Source: Microbacterium sp. oral taxon 186 str. F0373
GTDB taxonomy: Bacteria; Actinomycetota; Actinomycetes; Actinomycetales; Microbacteriaceae
DNA: 64,000 nucleotides
Assembly (NCBI RefSeq): GCF_000411455.1
Contig: NZ_KE150457.1
Location: 1,204,023-1,268,022, forward strand
Reading direction: 5' to 3'
Both the position numbers and the translations under genes were made by a program. Of this stretch, positions 37,040 to 45,917 are shown in pieces; the stretch's first letter is position 1, and every line of letters starts with the position of its first letter. The notes beneath the pieces were generated by a model. That model ran no database searches. It was not told the DNA's origin and saw nothing but the letters and a program-made list of their open reading frames with translations.

Positions 37040-38624
37040 TCACCCGCGCAGGTGGCGCACCCGCCCGTCGACCACGGTGGCGTTGACCGACAGGGCCGGG
37101 ACGTCCTCCGGTGCGCACTGCGTCGGATCGGCGGCGAGAACCGTGAGGTCGGCGCGCATGCCCACCGCCAGCCGACCCTCGTCGGCCGCGTGCCCGGCGG
37201 CGGCGGCCGCGCCGGTCGTGTATCCGGCCAGCGCCTGCGCCGCCGACAACGCCTCGGCAGCTCCGACCGGCGGGGCGTCGCCGTGCCGGCGCGTCTGGGC
37301 CTCGGCGATGATCTCCCGCGGGTCGAACGGTGCGATCGGCCAATCCGAGCCCAAGGCGAGCATCACGCCGCGATCGGCGAGGGCGCGGGTGCGCCACGAC
37401 TGCCCCGCCCGCGCCCGTCCGACGCGCGCTCCAGTTGTCGCGGCCGTCGGCGCGGATGAACCGCGTGCAGTGGGTGGGCTGCATGCTCGCGATCGCGCCG
37501 CTGCCGGCGACGGCGTCGACGATGTCGTCGCCGGTCAGCTCCAGGTGCTCGATCCGGTGCAGCGAGCCGGGGTGCGCGGCACGCGCGGCGGCGATGGATG
37601 CCGCGGCGTGGCGCACCGCGGCATCCCCGATCGCGTGGGTCGCCGTGGGGACCCGGGCCGCCGCGAAGCGCGCGATCGCCGCGGCGTAGCGCGCCGGCGA
37701 CGGCCAGGTGCTGCGCACCGACTGTCCGTGGCAGTCGGCGTGGGTCAGCCACGCCGTGCCGTTGTCGATCGTCCCGTCGAGGAAGAACTTGACGCCGTGC
37801 AGCCGCCAGAGCCTGCCGCCCGATCCGGTGGCGCCGATGAGCGCGTCCCACTCCTGCTCCGTCGTCGACGGGTCGACCCACGGGTGGATCCGCAGGCGCA
37901 GCGGCATCCGATCCGCCTCCTCGACCGCCGCGTAGAGGGCTGCCGGGTCGCCCTCGAAGTCCATGACGTGCGCGCCGGTCAGACCCGCCGCGGCCATGCG
38001 CTCCAGGTGGCCGGCGAGGCGCTCGGCGACGTCGGCCAGCGGTTCGACCGGCACGAGTCGCTCGACCAGGTTGATCGCCTCGTGCTCCTGCAGCACCCCG
38101 GTCGGGGTGCCCTCGGCATCCACCGCGACGCCCGCGCCCGAGGGGAACGTGCGCGGACCGTCGACGCCCGCCCGGGCGAGCGCCGCGGAGCTGGCGAGGG
38201 CGGAGTGGGCGTCGAACATCCGCAGCAGCACGAGGGTGCCGTCGACCGCGGAGCCCAGAGAGGCGGCGGAGATCGGGGCGCCCTCCCACACATCGTGGGA
38301 GAGCCCCCAACCGAGCACCCAAGAACCCGGTGCGGCCTCGCGGCAGGCGCGCGTCAGGATCGTCCGGAGCTCGCCGAGAGTGCGGACACCCTGCAGGTCG
38401 AGCCCGCGCGACACCCGCGCACCGAGAACGGGGTGCGCGTGGGCGTCGACGAGGCCGGGGAGGACGACGCCGGGCAGATGCACGGTGCGTGTTCCCCGGC
38501 CGCCCCACTCGGAGGCGTCACGACGGTCGCCGATCGCGACGATCCGCCCGTCCGCGACGGCCAGAGCCTCGCCGGTCGTGCCATGGAGCGCGTCGGCGAC
38601 GACGACGAGGTCGGCCGCGGTCAC
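37040..38624 (-). pseudogene. YtcJ-like amidohydrolase (Amidohydrolase_3), frameshifted
   Basis: Metal-dependent amidohydrolase of about 528 residues if repaired. The N-terminal part from GTG 38624 has PGLVDAHAHP (metal HxH), LSHDVWEGAP, VKFFLDGTIDNGTAWL and HRIEHLEL. After RADGRDNWSAR the reading frame is lost at 37421-37430. The other frame resumes with ARAGQSWRTRALADRGVML, then LALGSDWPIAPFDP and the C-terminal MRADLTVLAADP. The break sits in a CGCGCG run and fits loss of one GC dinucleotide. It is either a recent pseudogene or a sequencing error. GTG 38624 overlaps the permease stop. Confidence 0.8.
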
Positions 38625-40090
38625 TGTTCCGGACCGCCGATGCCCGCGTAGGCGGCCGGTCGAGCGCGTCGCAGCACCTCGGCGAGCACGAGCCCGACGA
38701 GGAACGCCACCGGGATGACACCGATGATGACCGCGTTGGTCGTGTCGTCGGCGCCGGTCAGGACGCCGATGTTGACGACGATCAGCACGAGGAAGACGAG
38801 CATCAGCACGCCGCCGGCGATGCCCGCGGGCACCGCGTACCAGGGCCGGTCGGCGCGGCTGGCGCGGCGGACGAAGAAGACGACGACGGATGCCGCGGCC
38901 AGGATCTGCAGCACGACGACGCCGACGACGCCCGGGGTGTTGACCCAGATCAGCAGCTGGAGGTAGGGGTCGGCACCCGCGAGGGCGAAGCCGCCGACGA
39001 TGATCGCGGCGAGGACCGACTGGGCGAGGCCGGCGACCCAGGGCGTGCCGTTGCGCGGACGGGTGCGGCCGAGCGCGGCGGGCAGCACGCCGTCACGGGC
39101 GAGGGCGTACGTGTACCGGTTGATCGAGTTGTGGAAGGCGAGCAGCGCGGCGAAGACGCTCGTGACGATCAGCAGCAGGAACACGCTCGTCGCGACCTGG
39201 CCGAGCCGGCTGCCCGCGGTGGCGAACAGGAACGTCTCGACGCCGTTCTCGCCGATGAAGGCCTGCACGGCGCTCTCGCCGTACGCCTGGACGAGCAGCC
39301 ACGTCAGCACGAAGTAGAACAGCGTCATGGCGGCGACGGCGATATAGGTCGCGCGCGGGATCGTGCGGTGGGGGGTGCGCGCCTCGGCCCGGTACAGCAC
39401 CGTCGACTCGAAGCCGATGAAGGCGGCGAAGGCGAGGCCCAGCACCACCGCGAACTGCGGCGTGAAGACGTTGACGGGGGCGAAGACGCCCGTGCCGAAG
39501 CCCTCGGGGCTGCCCCCGGTGACGAGGATCGCGACGCCGAGCACCGCGAGTGCGATGGTCTCGGCGACGAGCAGCACACCCAGCACGCGCGCCCCGATGT
39601 CGATACCGGTGAAGCCCATCGCCCACACGCCGACCAGAGCGACGCCGGCGAGGACGGGCCACGGCACGTCGATGCCGAAGACCGTGGCGAGCATGGCCTT
39701 GGCGTTCACGGCGAACAGGCCGTAGATGCCGATCTGCATGGCGTTGTAGGAGACGAGGGCGAGGATGCCGGCGCCGAGGGCCATGTGCTTGCCGAGGGCG
39801 GCGGCGATGTAGGTGTAGAAGCCGCCGGTGCGGGAGATGCGGTTGGTCATCGCCATGAAACCGACGGCGAAGATCGCCAGCGCGACGCCGACGACGAGGT
39901 AGGCCGTGGGGGCTGCGGGGCCGGCGATGAGGATGGCGAGCGGGACGGTTCCCGCGATGACCGTCAGCGGGGCGGCGGCCGAGACGACGAGGAACGTGAT
40001 GCCCCTCGCGTCGAGGGAGTTCTTCTTCAGGGTGCCGATGGCACCGGACGGTTCCGCGGTCGCGGAGGGTGTGGGCGTCGCCGTTGACAT
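38621..40090 (-). CDS. APC-superfamily amino acid/amine permease (489 aa)
   Basis: Twelve-helix permease. After a 25-residue polar head, LDARGITFLVVSAAAPLTVIAGTVPLAI is the unwound helix 1 of the APC fold. GFYTYIAAALGKHMALGAG and FAAFIGFESTVLYRAEART are further family motifs. Start at 40090 is backed by GGAGGAC. It heads an operon with the amidohydrolase (four-base overlap). A strong promoter (TTGTCG-N17-CATACT, 40153-40181) and a palindrome sit upstream, facing a TetR gene. Substrate unknown. Confidence 0.88.
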   Translation of the reverse strand: MSTATPTPSATAEPSGAIGTLKKNSLDARGITFLVVSAAAPLTVIAGTVPLAILIAGPAAPTAYLVVGVALAIFAVGFMAMTNRISRTGGFYTYIAAALGKHMALGAGILALVSYNAMQIGIYGLFAVNAKAMLATVFGIDVPWPVLAGVALVGVWAMGFTGIDIGARVLGVLLVAETIALAVLGVAILVTGGSPEGFGTGVFAPVNVFTPQFAVVLGLAFAAFIGFESTVLYRAEARTPHRTIPRATYIAVAAMTLFYFVLTWLLVQAYGESAVQAFIGENGVETFLFATAGSRLGQVATSVFLLLIVTSVFAALLAFHNSINRYTYALARDGVLPAALGRTRPRNGTPWVAGLAQSVLAAIIVGGFALAGADPYLQLLIWVNTPGVVGVVVLQILAAASVVVFFVRRASRADRPWYAVPAGIAGGVLMLVFLVLIVVNIGVLTGADDTTNAVIIGVIPVAFLVGLVLAEVLRRARPAAYAGIGGPEQ

Positions 40091-40137
40091 GTGTCCTCCA
40101 AAGGGTGAGTCTGCCCCGGTCGATGCGCCGGGTTTAT

Positions 40138-40150
40138 CTAACGGTGTTAG
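40138..40150. promoter_or_regulatory. TetR-type operator between permease and TetR genes
   Basis: CTAAC-GGT-GTTAG, perfect 5-bp arms, lying just downstream of the permease -10 box CATACT at the expected transcription start. Likely bound by the divergent TetR protein. Confidence 0.7.
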
Positions 40151-40217
40151 GCAGTATGTCTCTCGTATGCGTCGCCGACAAGTACGCTGTGTAACTGTCT
40201 TGTTTCGGGAGGTGCGT

Positions 40218-40826
40218 GTGGGCAGACCATCGGTGGCGCGGCTCTCGATCGAGGGCATCGTCGACGAGGCGCTCGCGCTCATCGACAGCGGCGACACCTT
40301 CTCGATGCGAGCCCTCGGCAAACGGCTCGGCGTCGCCGCGCCCTCGCTCTACTACCACGTGGGCGGACTCGACCACCTCGTCGACCTCATCCGCGATCGC
40401 ATGGCGCGTGACTTCCCGCCCCCCGCGCCGGAGGGCGGGCGACCCTGGCGCGACGAGCTGGAGGCGATCCTCCGCTCGATGCGCGCCGGCTACGCCGCCC
40501 ACCCGCGTCTGGTCGCCCTCCTCGTCGGCACCCCGATCACCTCCGAGACGGTGCTCGGCATCTACGAGCGGATGGCGGCGGCGCTGCACGCCGCCGGCTT
40601 CGCCCCGCACGCCGTCTCGGTCTACCTCGAAGCGCTCGACAGCTTCGCCCTGGGCGTCGCGCTCGAACGTGCCGCCCCGTCCGAGGTGTGGCGGACGTCT
40701 CCCGCGACGGGCGCGCTCGCCGCGGCGAGCAGCGCATGGACGGATGCCGACGCGCGCCTGGATGCGGCCTTCGAGCTCGGCCTGCAGGCCCTGCTCGACG
40801 CGATCGATCGCGCCGCGCGCGGCTGA
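40218..40826 (+). CDS. TetR/AcrR-family repressor (202 aa)
   Basis: Start GTG 40218 is 5 nt after GGGAGG; an in-frame GTG two codons earlier overlaps that site. The HTH runs IVDEALALIDSGDTFSMRALGKRLGVAAPSLYYHVGGLDHLVDLI (residues 13-57), a TetR head with the LYYHV motif. The C-terminal ligand domain resembles the TetR_C type (RAGYAAHPRLVALLVGTP). It is divergent from the APC permease and probably represses it, with the amidohydrolase, through the CTAAC palindrome. Confidence 0.9.
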   Translation: MGRPSVARLSIEGIVDEALALIDSGDTFSMRALGKRLGVAAPSLYYHVGGLDHLVDLIRDRMARDFPPPAPEGGRPWRDELEAILRSMRAGYAAHPRLVALLVGTPITSETVLGIYERMAAALHAAGFAPHAVSVYLEALDSFALGVALERAAPSEVWRTSPATGALAAASSAWTDADARLDAAFELGLQALLDAIDRAARG

Positions 40827-40850
40827 CGCCCCGGCATCCGGTCCCGCGGC

Positions 40851-42029
40851 TCAGACCCAGCGCGCGCCCGCGCCGAGCGTCTCGAGCTTCGCCCAGGCGA
40901 TGTCGGGGTGGATGCGGCCGCCGAGGCCGCAGTCCGTCGACGCGATGACCCGGTCGGCGCCGACGATATCGGTGAAGCGGCGGATGCGCTGCGCGACCAG
41001 TTCGGGATGCTCCACGACGTTCGTGGCGTGGCTGACGACGCCGGGCACGAGCACGAGGTCATCGGGCACGGCGGCATCCGCCCACGCGCCGAACTCGTGC
41101 TCGTGGCGGACGTTGCCCGCCTCGAACGAGATCGAGCCGACGTTCGCCTGCAGCACGACGGGCAGGATGTGGCGCAGCTCGATGTCCGTGGTGTGGGGGC
41201 CGTGCCACGACCCCCAGCACAGGTGCAGGCGCACCTGCTCCTTGGGCAGCCCCGCGATGGCGTGGTTGATCGCGTCGATGCGGATCTTCGTGAACGCCTG
41301 GTAGTCGGCGATCGAAGGCTCCGGGGAGATCTGGTCGAAGTTCTCGGCGAGCGAGGGGTCGTCGAGCTGCAGGATGAGACCCGCCTCGACGATCGCCCGG
41401 TACTCCTCGCGCAGCGCCTCGGCCCACGCGAAGATGTGCTCCTCGTCGGTGGCGTAGTAGTCGTTGCGCACGCGCGCCGCGGATCCGGGCGCGATCGCGG
41501 TGAGGAAACCCTGTTCGCCCGGTCGCAGCGCCGCGGTGAGGTGGCGGATGTCGGAGGCCACGGCATCCTGGCCCCGGTACGCGAGCGGTCCGGTGGTCGT
41601 GGGGAAGGCGGTCGCGGTGCGTCCGGCCTCGACGGCCTCGGCGTACACGGCGGGGAACCGCTGGCGGTCGCGGCGATCGAGGAAGCTCGTCAGGCGGATC
41701 GCGCCCGGCTCGGAGCGCACCGGCGGCTCGTTGAAGGCGTTGATCTCGGTGAGCGACAGGCCGCTCACCCGCTGGAACGAGTACGACCACCAGGCGCCGT
41801 AGTCGACGGCGTTCGACATGGCCTTGCCGAACTCGCCGTCGCCGACCAGGGTGATGCCGGCGGCCCGCTGGCGCTCGACGACGTCGGCGACGGCCTGGGC
41901 CGTGAGCGTCTCGAACTCGGGCGTCGACAGCAGCGTGAAGCCGTCGTCGGCGAGGCTGCGGGCGGCGTTCGCCTCGATGAGGGCGGCGGTGCGCGGCAGG
42001 CTGCCGGAGGTGGTGGTGGCGACGGACAT
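40851..42029 (-). CDS. cobalamin-independent methionine synthase-like (MetE C-domain) protein (392 aa)
   Basis: Single-domain relative of the catalytic half of MetE. The zinc ligands are all present: His269 and Cys271 in LHLCWGSWHG, Glu303 in SISFEAGNVRHEHE, Cys367 in IASTDCGLGGR. The folate-binding N-terminal half of MetE is absent, so it probably moves a methyl or alkyl group between small thiols (for example homocysteine methylation from another donor, or a CoM-like reaction). AGGAGGAGAACC precedes ATG 42029. A leader of about 107 nt is predicted from a TATCCT box at 42144-42149. Confidence 0.82.
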   Translation of the reverse strand: MSVATTTSGSLPRTAALIEANAARSLADDGFTLLSTPEFETLTAQAVADVVERQRAAGITLVGDGEFGKAMSNAVDYGAWWSYSFQRVSGLSLTEINAFNEPPVRSEPGAIRLTSFLDRRDRQRFPAVYAEAVEAGRTATAFPTTTGPLAYRGQDAVASDIRHLTAALRPGEQGFLTAIAPGSAARVRNDYYATDEEHIFAWAEALREEYRAIVEAGLILQLDDPSLAENFDQISPEPSIADYQAFTKIRIDAINHAIAGLPKEQVRLHLCWGSWHGPHTTDIELRHILPVVLQANVGSISFEAGNVRHEHEFGAWADAAVPDDLVLVPGVVSHATNVVEHPELVAQRIRRFTDIVGADRVIASTDCGLGGRIHPDIAWAKLETLGAGARWV

Positions 42030-42230
42030 GGTTCTCCTCCTGAGGACGATGGCCCACGACGCGGGCGGGTGTCAGAAGGCTCTTGCAGCGGCGACGGTCA
42101 CCGGCTGCTCAAGGCGGAGGCTTCCGGTTTTCGAGCCGTCGTCAGGATACGGCGCGACGGGCGTGCGTGAGGCTGTGTGACACCGGGTGACACGGCACCG
42201 GAACGCGGATGCCGTGGTCAGCGCGCGCCG

Positions 42231-43670
42231 CTAGTGACCGTTCGGCAGCGCCGGGTGGTGCTCGGCGGCGGGGCGCAGCGGGATGAAGGCGGCGACCGTG
42301 AGTGCGATCACCGCGGCGACCAGTCCCAGCCAGAACGACACCTGGAAGGCGGAGGCCGTGGGAACGGTGCGTCCGTCCTGCACGCTCGACATGCTCGCGA
42401 GCACGGCGCCGACCACCGCCGCCGCCGAACTCGTCCCGAGTGAGCGGAAGAGGGCGTTCAGGCCGTTCGAGGCGCCCGTCTCGCTCTGGGGGACCGAGCG
42501 CATGATGAGCATGGGCATGGCCGCGTAGCCGAAGCCGATCCCCACGCCGATCAGGAGGTTCGCGATGAGGATGTGCCAGACGGCGGACGCGAGAAGGAGG
42601 CTGAAGCCGTACGCCGCGATGAGGGCGATCGCGCCCAGGATGAGCAGGCGGCGCGGGCCGACGGTGCTCGCGAGGCGCCCGGAGAACGGGGAGAGCACCA
42701 TCATCACCAGGCCGGAGGGCATGATCACCAGGCTCGCCGCCAGCAGGGTGAGCCCGAACCCGGTCGGCGCGGGCAGCTCCAGCAGTTGCGGGTAGGAGAC
42801 GTTGGAAGAGAAGAGCGAGAAGCCCATCGCGACCGAGGCGATGTTGGTGAGCAGGACGGGGCGTCGGGCGGCGACCCGCAGGTCCAGCAGAGGCTCCGGG
42901 ATGCGCAGCTCGTACCATCCCCACACGAGCAGCACCGCCACCCCGCCGAGGCCACAGCCGAGCGTCGCCGCCGACCCCCAGCCCCAGGCGTCGCCGCGCG
43001 AGATCGCCAGCAGGATGCCGAGAAGCCCCACCGCCAGCCCGAGCGCACCGGCGTAGTCGAAACGGCCCGCGGTGCGCAGGACGCTCACGGGGACGACGAG
43101 AAGGACGAGGACGAACACGACGGCGCCGAGGACCGCGGCCGTCCAGAACAGCGCGTGCCAGTCGGCGTTCTCCGTCACCAGCGCGCTGATGGGAAGCCCG
43201 AGCGCGCCTCCGACGCCGAGAGTCGCACTGATGAGGGCGATGGCCGGGTCGACCCGGTCTTCGTGGAGCACATCGCGCAGGATGGATATCCCCAGGGGGA
43301 TCACGCCGGTCACCGCGCCCTGTAGGGCGCGGCCGACGATCAGCCAGATCAGTCCGGTCGACACGGCGGCGATCACCGACCCGACCACCAGCGTCGCCAG
43401 CAGCACCAGGACGATGCGCCGCTTGCCGTACATGTCGCCCAGGCGTCCGGCGATGGGCGTGATGACGGCGGCCGCGAGCAGTGTCGCGGTGACCACCCAT
43501 GCGGTGTCGTCGCGGTTCGCGTGCAGCAGATCCGGCAGGCGCGTCTGAATGGGAACAACGAGCGTGAACATGAATGACGAGGCGAGTCCAGCCAGGGCCA
43601 GCACGGCGACGATCGCGCCCTGCGGCGGCATCCGGGTCAATCGTCGTCGGGCATCGTCATCAGCGGGCAT
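42231..43670 (-). CDS. DHA2-family (EmrB/QacA) MFS drug exporter
   Basis: 479 residues with 14 helices. Motif A is RLGDMYGKRRIVLV near residue 80, and antiporter motif C is ATLGVGGALGLPISALV near 155. Expected to export hydrophobic or cationic toxicants with protons. Monocistronic; ATG 43670 is 6 nt after TAGCCT, and the divergent GNAT gene starts 52 bp away. Confidence 0.9.
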   Translation of the reverse strand: MPADDDARRRLTRMPPQGAIVAVLALAGLASSFMFTLVVPIQTRLPDLLHANRDDTAWVVTATLLAAAVITPIAGRLGDMYGKRRIVLVLLATLVVGSVIAAVSTGLIWLIVGRALQGAVTGVIPLGISILRDVLHEDRVDPAIALISATLGVGGALGLPISALVTENADWHALFWTAAVLGAVVFVLVLLVVPVSVLRTAGRFDYAGALGLAVGLLGILLAISRGDAWGWGSAATLGCGLGGVAVLLVWGWYELRIPEPLLDLRVAARRPVLLTNIASVAMGFSLFSSNVSYPQLLELPAPTGFGLTLLAASLVIMPSGLVMMVLSPFSGRLASTVGPRRLLILGAIALIAAYGFSLLLASAVWHILIANLLIGVGIGFGYAAMPMLIMRSVPQSETGASNGLNALFRSLGTSSAAAVVGAVLASMSSVQDGRTVPTASAFQVSFWLGLVAAVIALTVAAFIPLRPAAEHHPALPNGH

Positions 43671-43676
43671 CCTTTC

Positions 43677-43682
43677 AGGCTA
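43677..43682 (-). promoter_or_regulatory. -10 box of the DHA2 exporter
   Basis: TAGCCT on the minus strand, 6 nt before ATG 43670. Confidence 0.6.
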
Positions 43683-43710
43683 TCGGCCGCCTGATGCGGT
43701 GGCTCCGGCA

Positions 43711-43716
43711 TAGGGT
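43711..43716 (+). promoter_or_regulatory. -10 box of the GNAT operon
   Basis: TAGGGT, 6 nt before ATG 43723. Confidence 0.6.
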
Positions 43717-43722
43717 GACGGC

Positions 43723-44463
43723 ATGGCGGACCTCGACAGCCGGACCCTCGACGGGTTTCGCATCCGGCCCCTTCGCACGATGGAGCAGATCGCGGCGGCA
43801 TCCGCCGTGCTCAGCGAGGTGTGGGGCGGTGACCGCACGGGCATGCCGCCGAACCTCCTGCGTGCGCTCGCGCACGTCGGCAATTACGCCGTCGGCCTCT
43901 ACGCCGGCGCCGGCTCCGCATCGGAGCGCATGATCGGGGCCTCGGTCGGCTTCTTCGCCGCCCCCGACGACCGTTCGCTGCACTCGCACATCACCGGCAT
44001 CGTCGACGGCCATCGCGGGCGGGGGCTCGGACGGCTGCTGAAGCAGCACCAGCGCGAGTGGGCGCTGGCGCGGGACGTCCACCGGATCACGTGGACGTTC
44101 GACCCGCTCGTCGCCCGCAATGCCTCGTTCAACCTTCGCGTGCTCGGCGCACGGGTGGGGGAGTACTACGTGGATCACTACGGCGCGATGGACGACGGCG
44201 TGAACCGCGGTGACGAGACCGACCGCATCTTCGCCGTCTGGGACCTGGATGCGCCCGCCGCCCCGCCGCGCGAGCAGGACATCGTCACCACCGTGGAGGT
44301 TCCCGCCGACATCGAACGGCTCCGCCGAGATGCCCCGGGTGAGGCACTGGACTGGCGGTACCGCGTGCGGGAGGCGTTCCTCGGGCTGACCGAGGACGGC
44401 TTCACGGTGGGTGGGTTCGACGAGCGCGGCTACCTCTTCGTGCGCCCCGGGGTGGCGTCGTGA
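43723..44463 (+). CDS. GNAT-family acyltransferase, paralogue 1 (246 aa)
   Basis: Acetyl-CoA-dependent transferase. The GNAT core has ASVGFFAAPDD, then HSHITGIVDGHRGRGLGRLLKQHQ (motif A, RGRGLG pyrophosphate loop, near residue 100) and ITWTFDPLVARNASFNLRVLGARV. A roughly 90-residue C-terminal extension ends DERGYLFVRP. The gene at 57776 encodes a close paralogue. The branch resembles proteins annotated as predicted COG3375-type acetyltransferases. It overlaps the next gene by GTGA. Confidence 0.85.
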   Translation: MADLDSRTLDGFRIRPLRTMEQIAAASAVLSEVWGGDRTGMPPNLLRALAHVGNYAVGLYAGAGSASERMIGASVGFFAAPDDRSLHSHITGIVDGHRGRGLGRLLKQHQREWALARDVHRITWTFDPLVARNASFNLRVLGARVGEYYVDHYGAMDDGVNRGDETDRIFAVWDLDAPAAPPREQDIVTTVEVPADIERLRRDAPGEALDWRYRVREAFLGLTEDGFTVGGFDERGYLFVRPGVAS

Positions 44464-44855
44464 GTGGAGGCGGGGCCGTTCCCGACGACTGGACTCCCCA
44501 CCGTCGCGACGACGGCGAGCGGTTGGGGTGGATCCGGCCCGACGGCGACGCGTGGACGGCGATCGACGTGCTGGGGCGGGTGGTCGCGGCATCCGTCGAG
44601 TGGCTGGATGCCGAGGAGGCGCTCGAGCAGCGCGGCCTCGCTTTCCTTGCCGAGCCTTGGATGCTCGAGCGCGGCGAGGGCACGCCGGTGCGGGTCCGGC
44701 TCGTCGAGGTGACGCCGGCGCGGATCGTCGTCAAGGTCGACGACTACGGCGACATGAGCCGGCCGCACGAGGGCATCGTGCTGCCGTGGCCCCTGCCGCC
44801 GCAGCTGCGTCCGCCGCGGCCGGGCGATCCGGACGGGTTCACCCTGTCGCGCTGA
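44460..44855 (+). CDS. conserved hypothetical protein coupled to GNAT (131 aa)
   Basis: GTG 44460 is embedded in the stop of the GNAT gene. The product is soluble and beta-rich: LGWIRPDGDAWTAIDVLGR, then LAFLAEPWMLE, VRVRLVEVTPARIVVKVDDYGD and a proline-rich end (PPQLRPPRPGDPDGF). I do not recognise the family. Coupled translation suggests it works with the acetyltransferase, as substrate, partner or second enzyme. Confidence 0.75.
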   Translation: MSGGGAVPDDWTPHRRDDGERLGWIRPDGDAWTAIDVLGRVVAASVEWLDAEEALEQRGLAFLAEPWMLERGEGTPVRVRLVEVTPARIVVKVDDYGDMSRPHEGIVLPWPLPPQLRPPRPGDPDGFTLSR

Positions 44856-44875
44856 GGAGCGCCTCACGCGAAATA

Positions 44876-44901
44876 TTGTGCACAACTGAATTGTGTGCAA
44901 T
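44876..44901. promoter_or_regulatory. tandem OhrR-type operator upstream of the MarR gene
   Basis: TTGTGCACAA (perfect palindrome, 44876-44885) and ATTGTGTGCAAT (44890-44901), 4 nt apart and directly before ATG 44911. Tandem near-identical half-sites suggest two dimers of the OhrR protein and autoregulation. Confidence 0.7.
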
Positions 44902-44910
44902 GCTTTTCGC

Positions 44911-45363
44911 ATGCCCGCTCCCGCCACACTCGACGAGTTCGTCTGCTTCGCTATGTACACCGCCTCGCACGCGACGACGCAGGCCTACCGCGAGCTGCTG
45001 AAGCCCTGGAAGCTCACCTACCCGCAGTACCTCGCGATGGTCGTGCTCGCCACGGGCGAGCGCACCGTCAGCGGCCTCGGCGAGGAGCTCGCACTGGACT
45101 CCGGCACCCTGTCGCCCCTGCTGCGGCGGCTCGAGGACCGCGGGCTGGTCTCGCGCCGGCGGGATGCCGCCGACGAGCGCGTGGTGCGGGTCGCTCTCAC
45201 CGCCGCCGGTCGTGACGTGCACGCCGAGGTCGTCGCCGCGGCCGGCTGCCTCGTCCCGGCCTTCGTCGACAGCGGGCGCAACCTCGGCGACCTGCTCGAC
45301 CAGCTCGCCGCCATCACCGCCAACATGCGCGCGCTCGCCGCCGACCTGCGCGCGGCCGCCTGA
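44911..45363 (+). CDS. ohrR: OhrR-type MarR-family peroxide-sensing repressor
   Basis: 150 residues. The redox cysteine is Cys12 in LDEFVCFAMYTASHATTQAY, placed as in OhrR. The winged helix is VSGLGEELALDSGTLSPLLRRLEDRGLVSRRR. No second C-terminal Cys pattern is obvious; one Cys lies at VAAAGCLVPAF. ATG 44911 is preferred over 44893, which would fall inside the operator. It is 55 nt upstream of ohr on the same strand. Organic hydroperoxide should oxidise Cys12 and release the operator. Confidence 0.9.
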   Translation: MPAPATLDEFVCFAMYTASHATTQAYRELLKPWKLTYPQYLAMVVLATGERTVSGLGEELALDSGTLSPLLRRLEDRGLVSRRRDAADERVVRVALTAAGRDVHAEVVAAAGCLVPAFVDSGRNLGDLLDQLAAITANMRALAADLRAAA

Positions 45364-45418
45364 GCGCCGGTCCACGCACGTCGCTGCGGCCCCTCCCACC
45401 TCCACGAAAGGAACACCC

Positions 45419-45841
45419 ATGGAAACCCTCTACACCGCCGAAGCCCTCGCCACCGGTGGCGGCCGAAACGGACACGTCCGCACGACCGACGGCATCCTCG
45501 ACTTCGACGTGCGCGTCCCCAAGGAGATGGGCGGTGCCGGTGAGGCGCCCAACCCCGAGCTGCTCTTCGCCGCCGGTTACGCGGCATGCTTCCACAGCGC
45601 GCTGCAGAGCGTCGCCCGCGCGCAGAAGGTGAGCATCGAGGGCTCGAGCGTCGGCTCCCGGGTCGGCATCGGCCCGAACGGCCAGGGGGGCTTCCAGCTG
45701 GCGGTCGAGCTCGAGGTCAACATCCCCGACGTCGACCTCGCCGTGGCTCAGCAGCTCGCTGACGCGGCGCACCAGGTGTGCCCGTACTCGAACGCCACGC
45801 GCGGCAACATCGAGGTCAACGTCACCGTCGTCGACGACTGA
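45419..45841 (+). CDS. ohr: organic hydroperoxide resistance protein (Ohr/OsmC family)
   Basis: 140 residues, standard Ohr length. Reduces organic hydroperoxides through Cys57 (AAGYAACFHSALQ) and Cys121 (HQVCPYSNATRGN). The METLYTAEALATGGGRNGHVRTTDG start is diagnostic of Ohr rather than OsmC. GAAAGGA precedes ATG 45419. Cotranscribed with, and regulated by, the upstream OhrR. Confidence 0.95.
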   Translation: METLYTAEALATGGGRNGHVRTTDGILDFDVRVPKEMGGAGEAPNPELLFAAGYAACFHSALQSVARAQKVSIEGSSVGSRVGIGPNGQGGFQLAVELEVNIPDVDLAVAQQLADAAHQVCPYSNATRGNIEVNVTVVDD

Positions 45842-45862
45842 TTTCGCGAACCTGCGTCATAT

Positions 45863-45917
45863 CGCACGGCATCCGTCATCTCTTGAGTGAAGACCTTGAG
45901 AGGACGGATGCCGTGCG
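45863..45917 (+). terminator. strong hairpin after ohr, overlapping a small ORF start
   Basis: 15-bp perfect stem: CGCACGGCATCCGTC (45863-45877) with GACGGATGCCGTGCG (45903-45917). After a 2-nt bulge it extends by CTCT/AGAG (45880-45883 with 45899-45902), closing a 15-nt loop. No U-tract follows. It can terminate ohr or hide the GTG at 45913. Confidence 0.65.

Noticed and set aside
42030..42230. SAM or SAH riboswitch before the MetE-like gene
   Set aside because: I could not align the conserved core of any known class; only generic stem pairing is visible.
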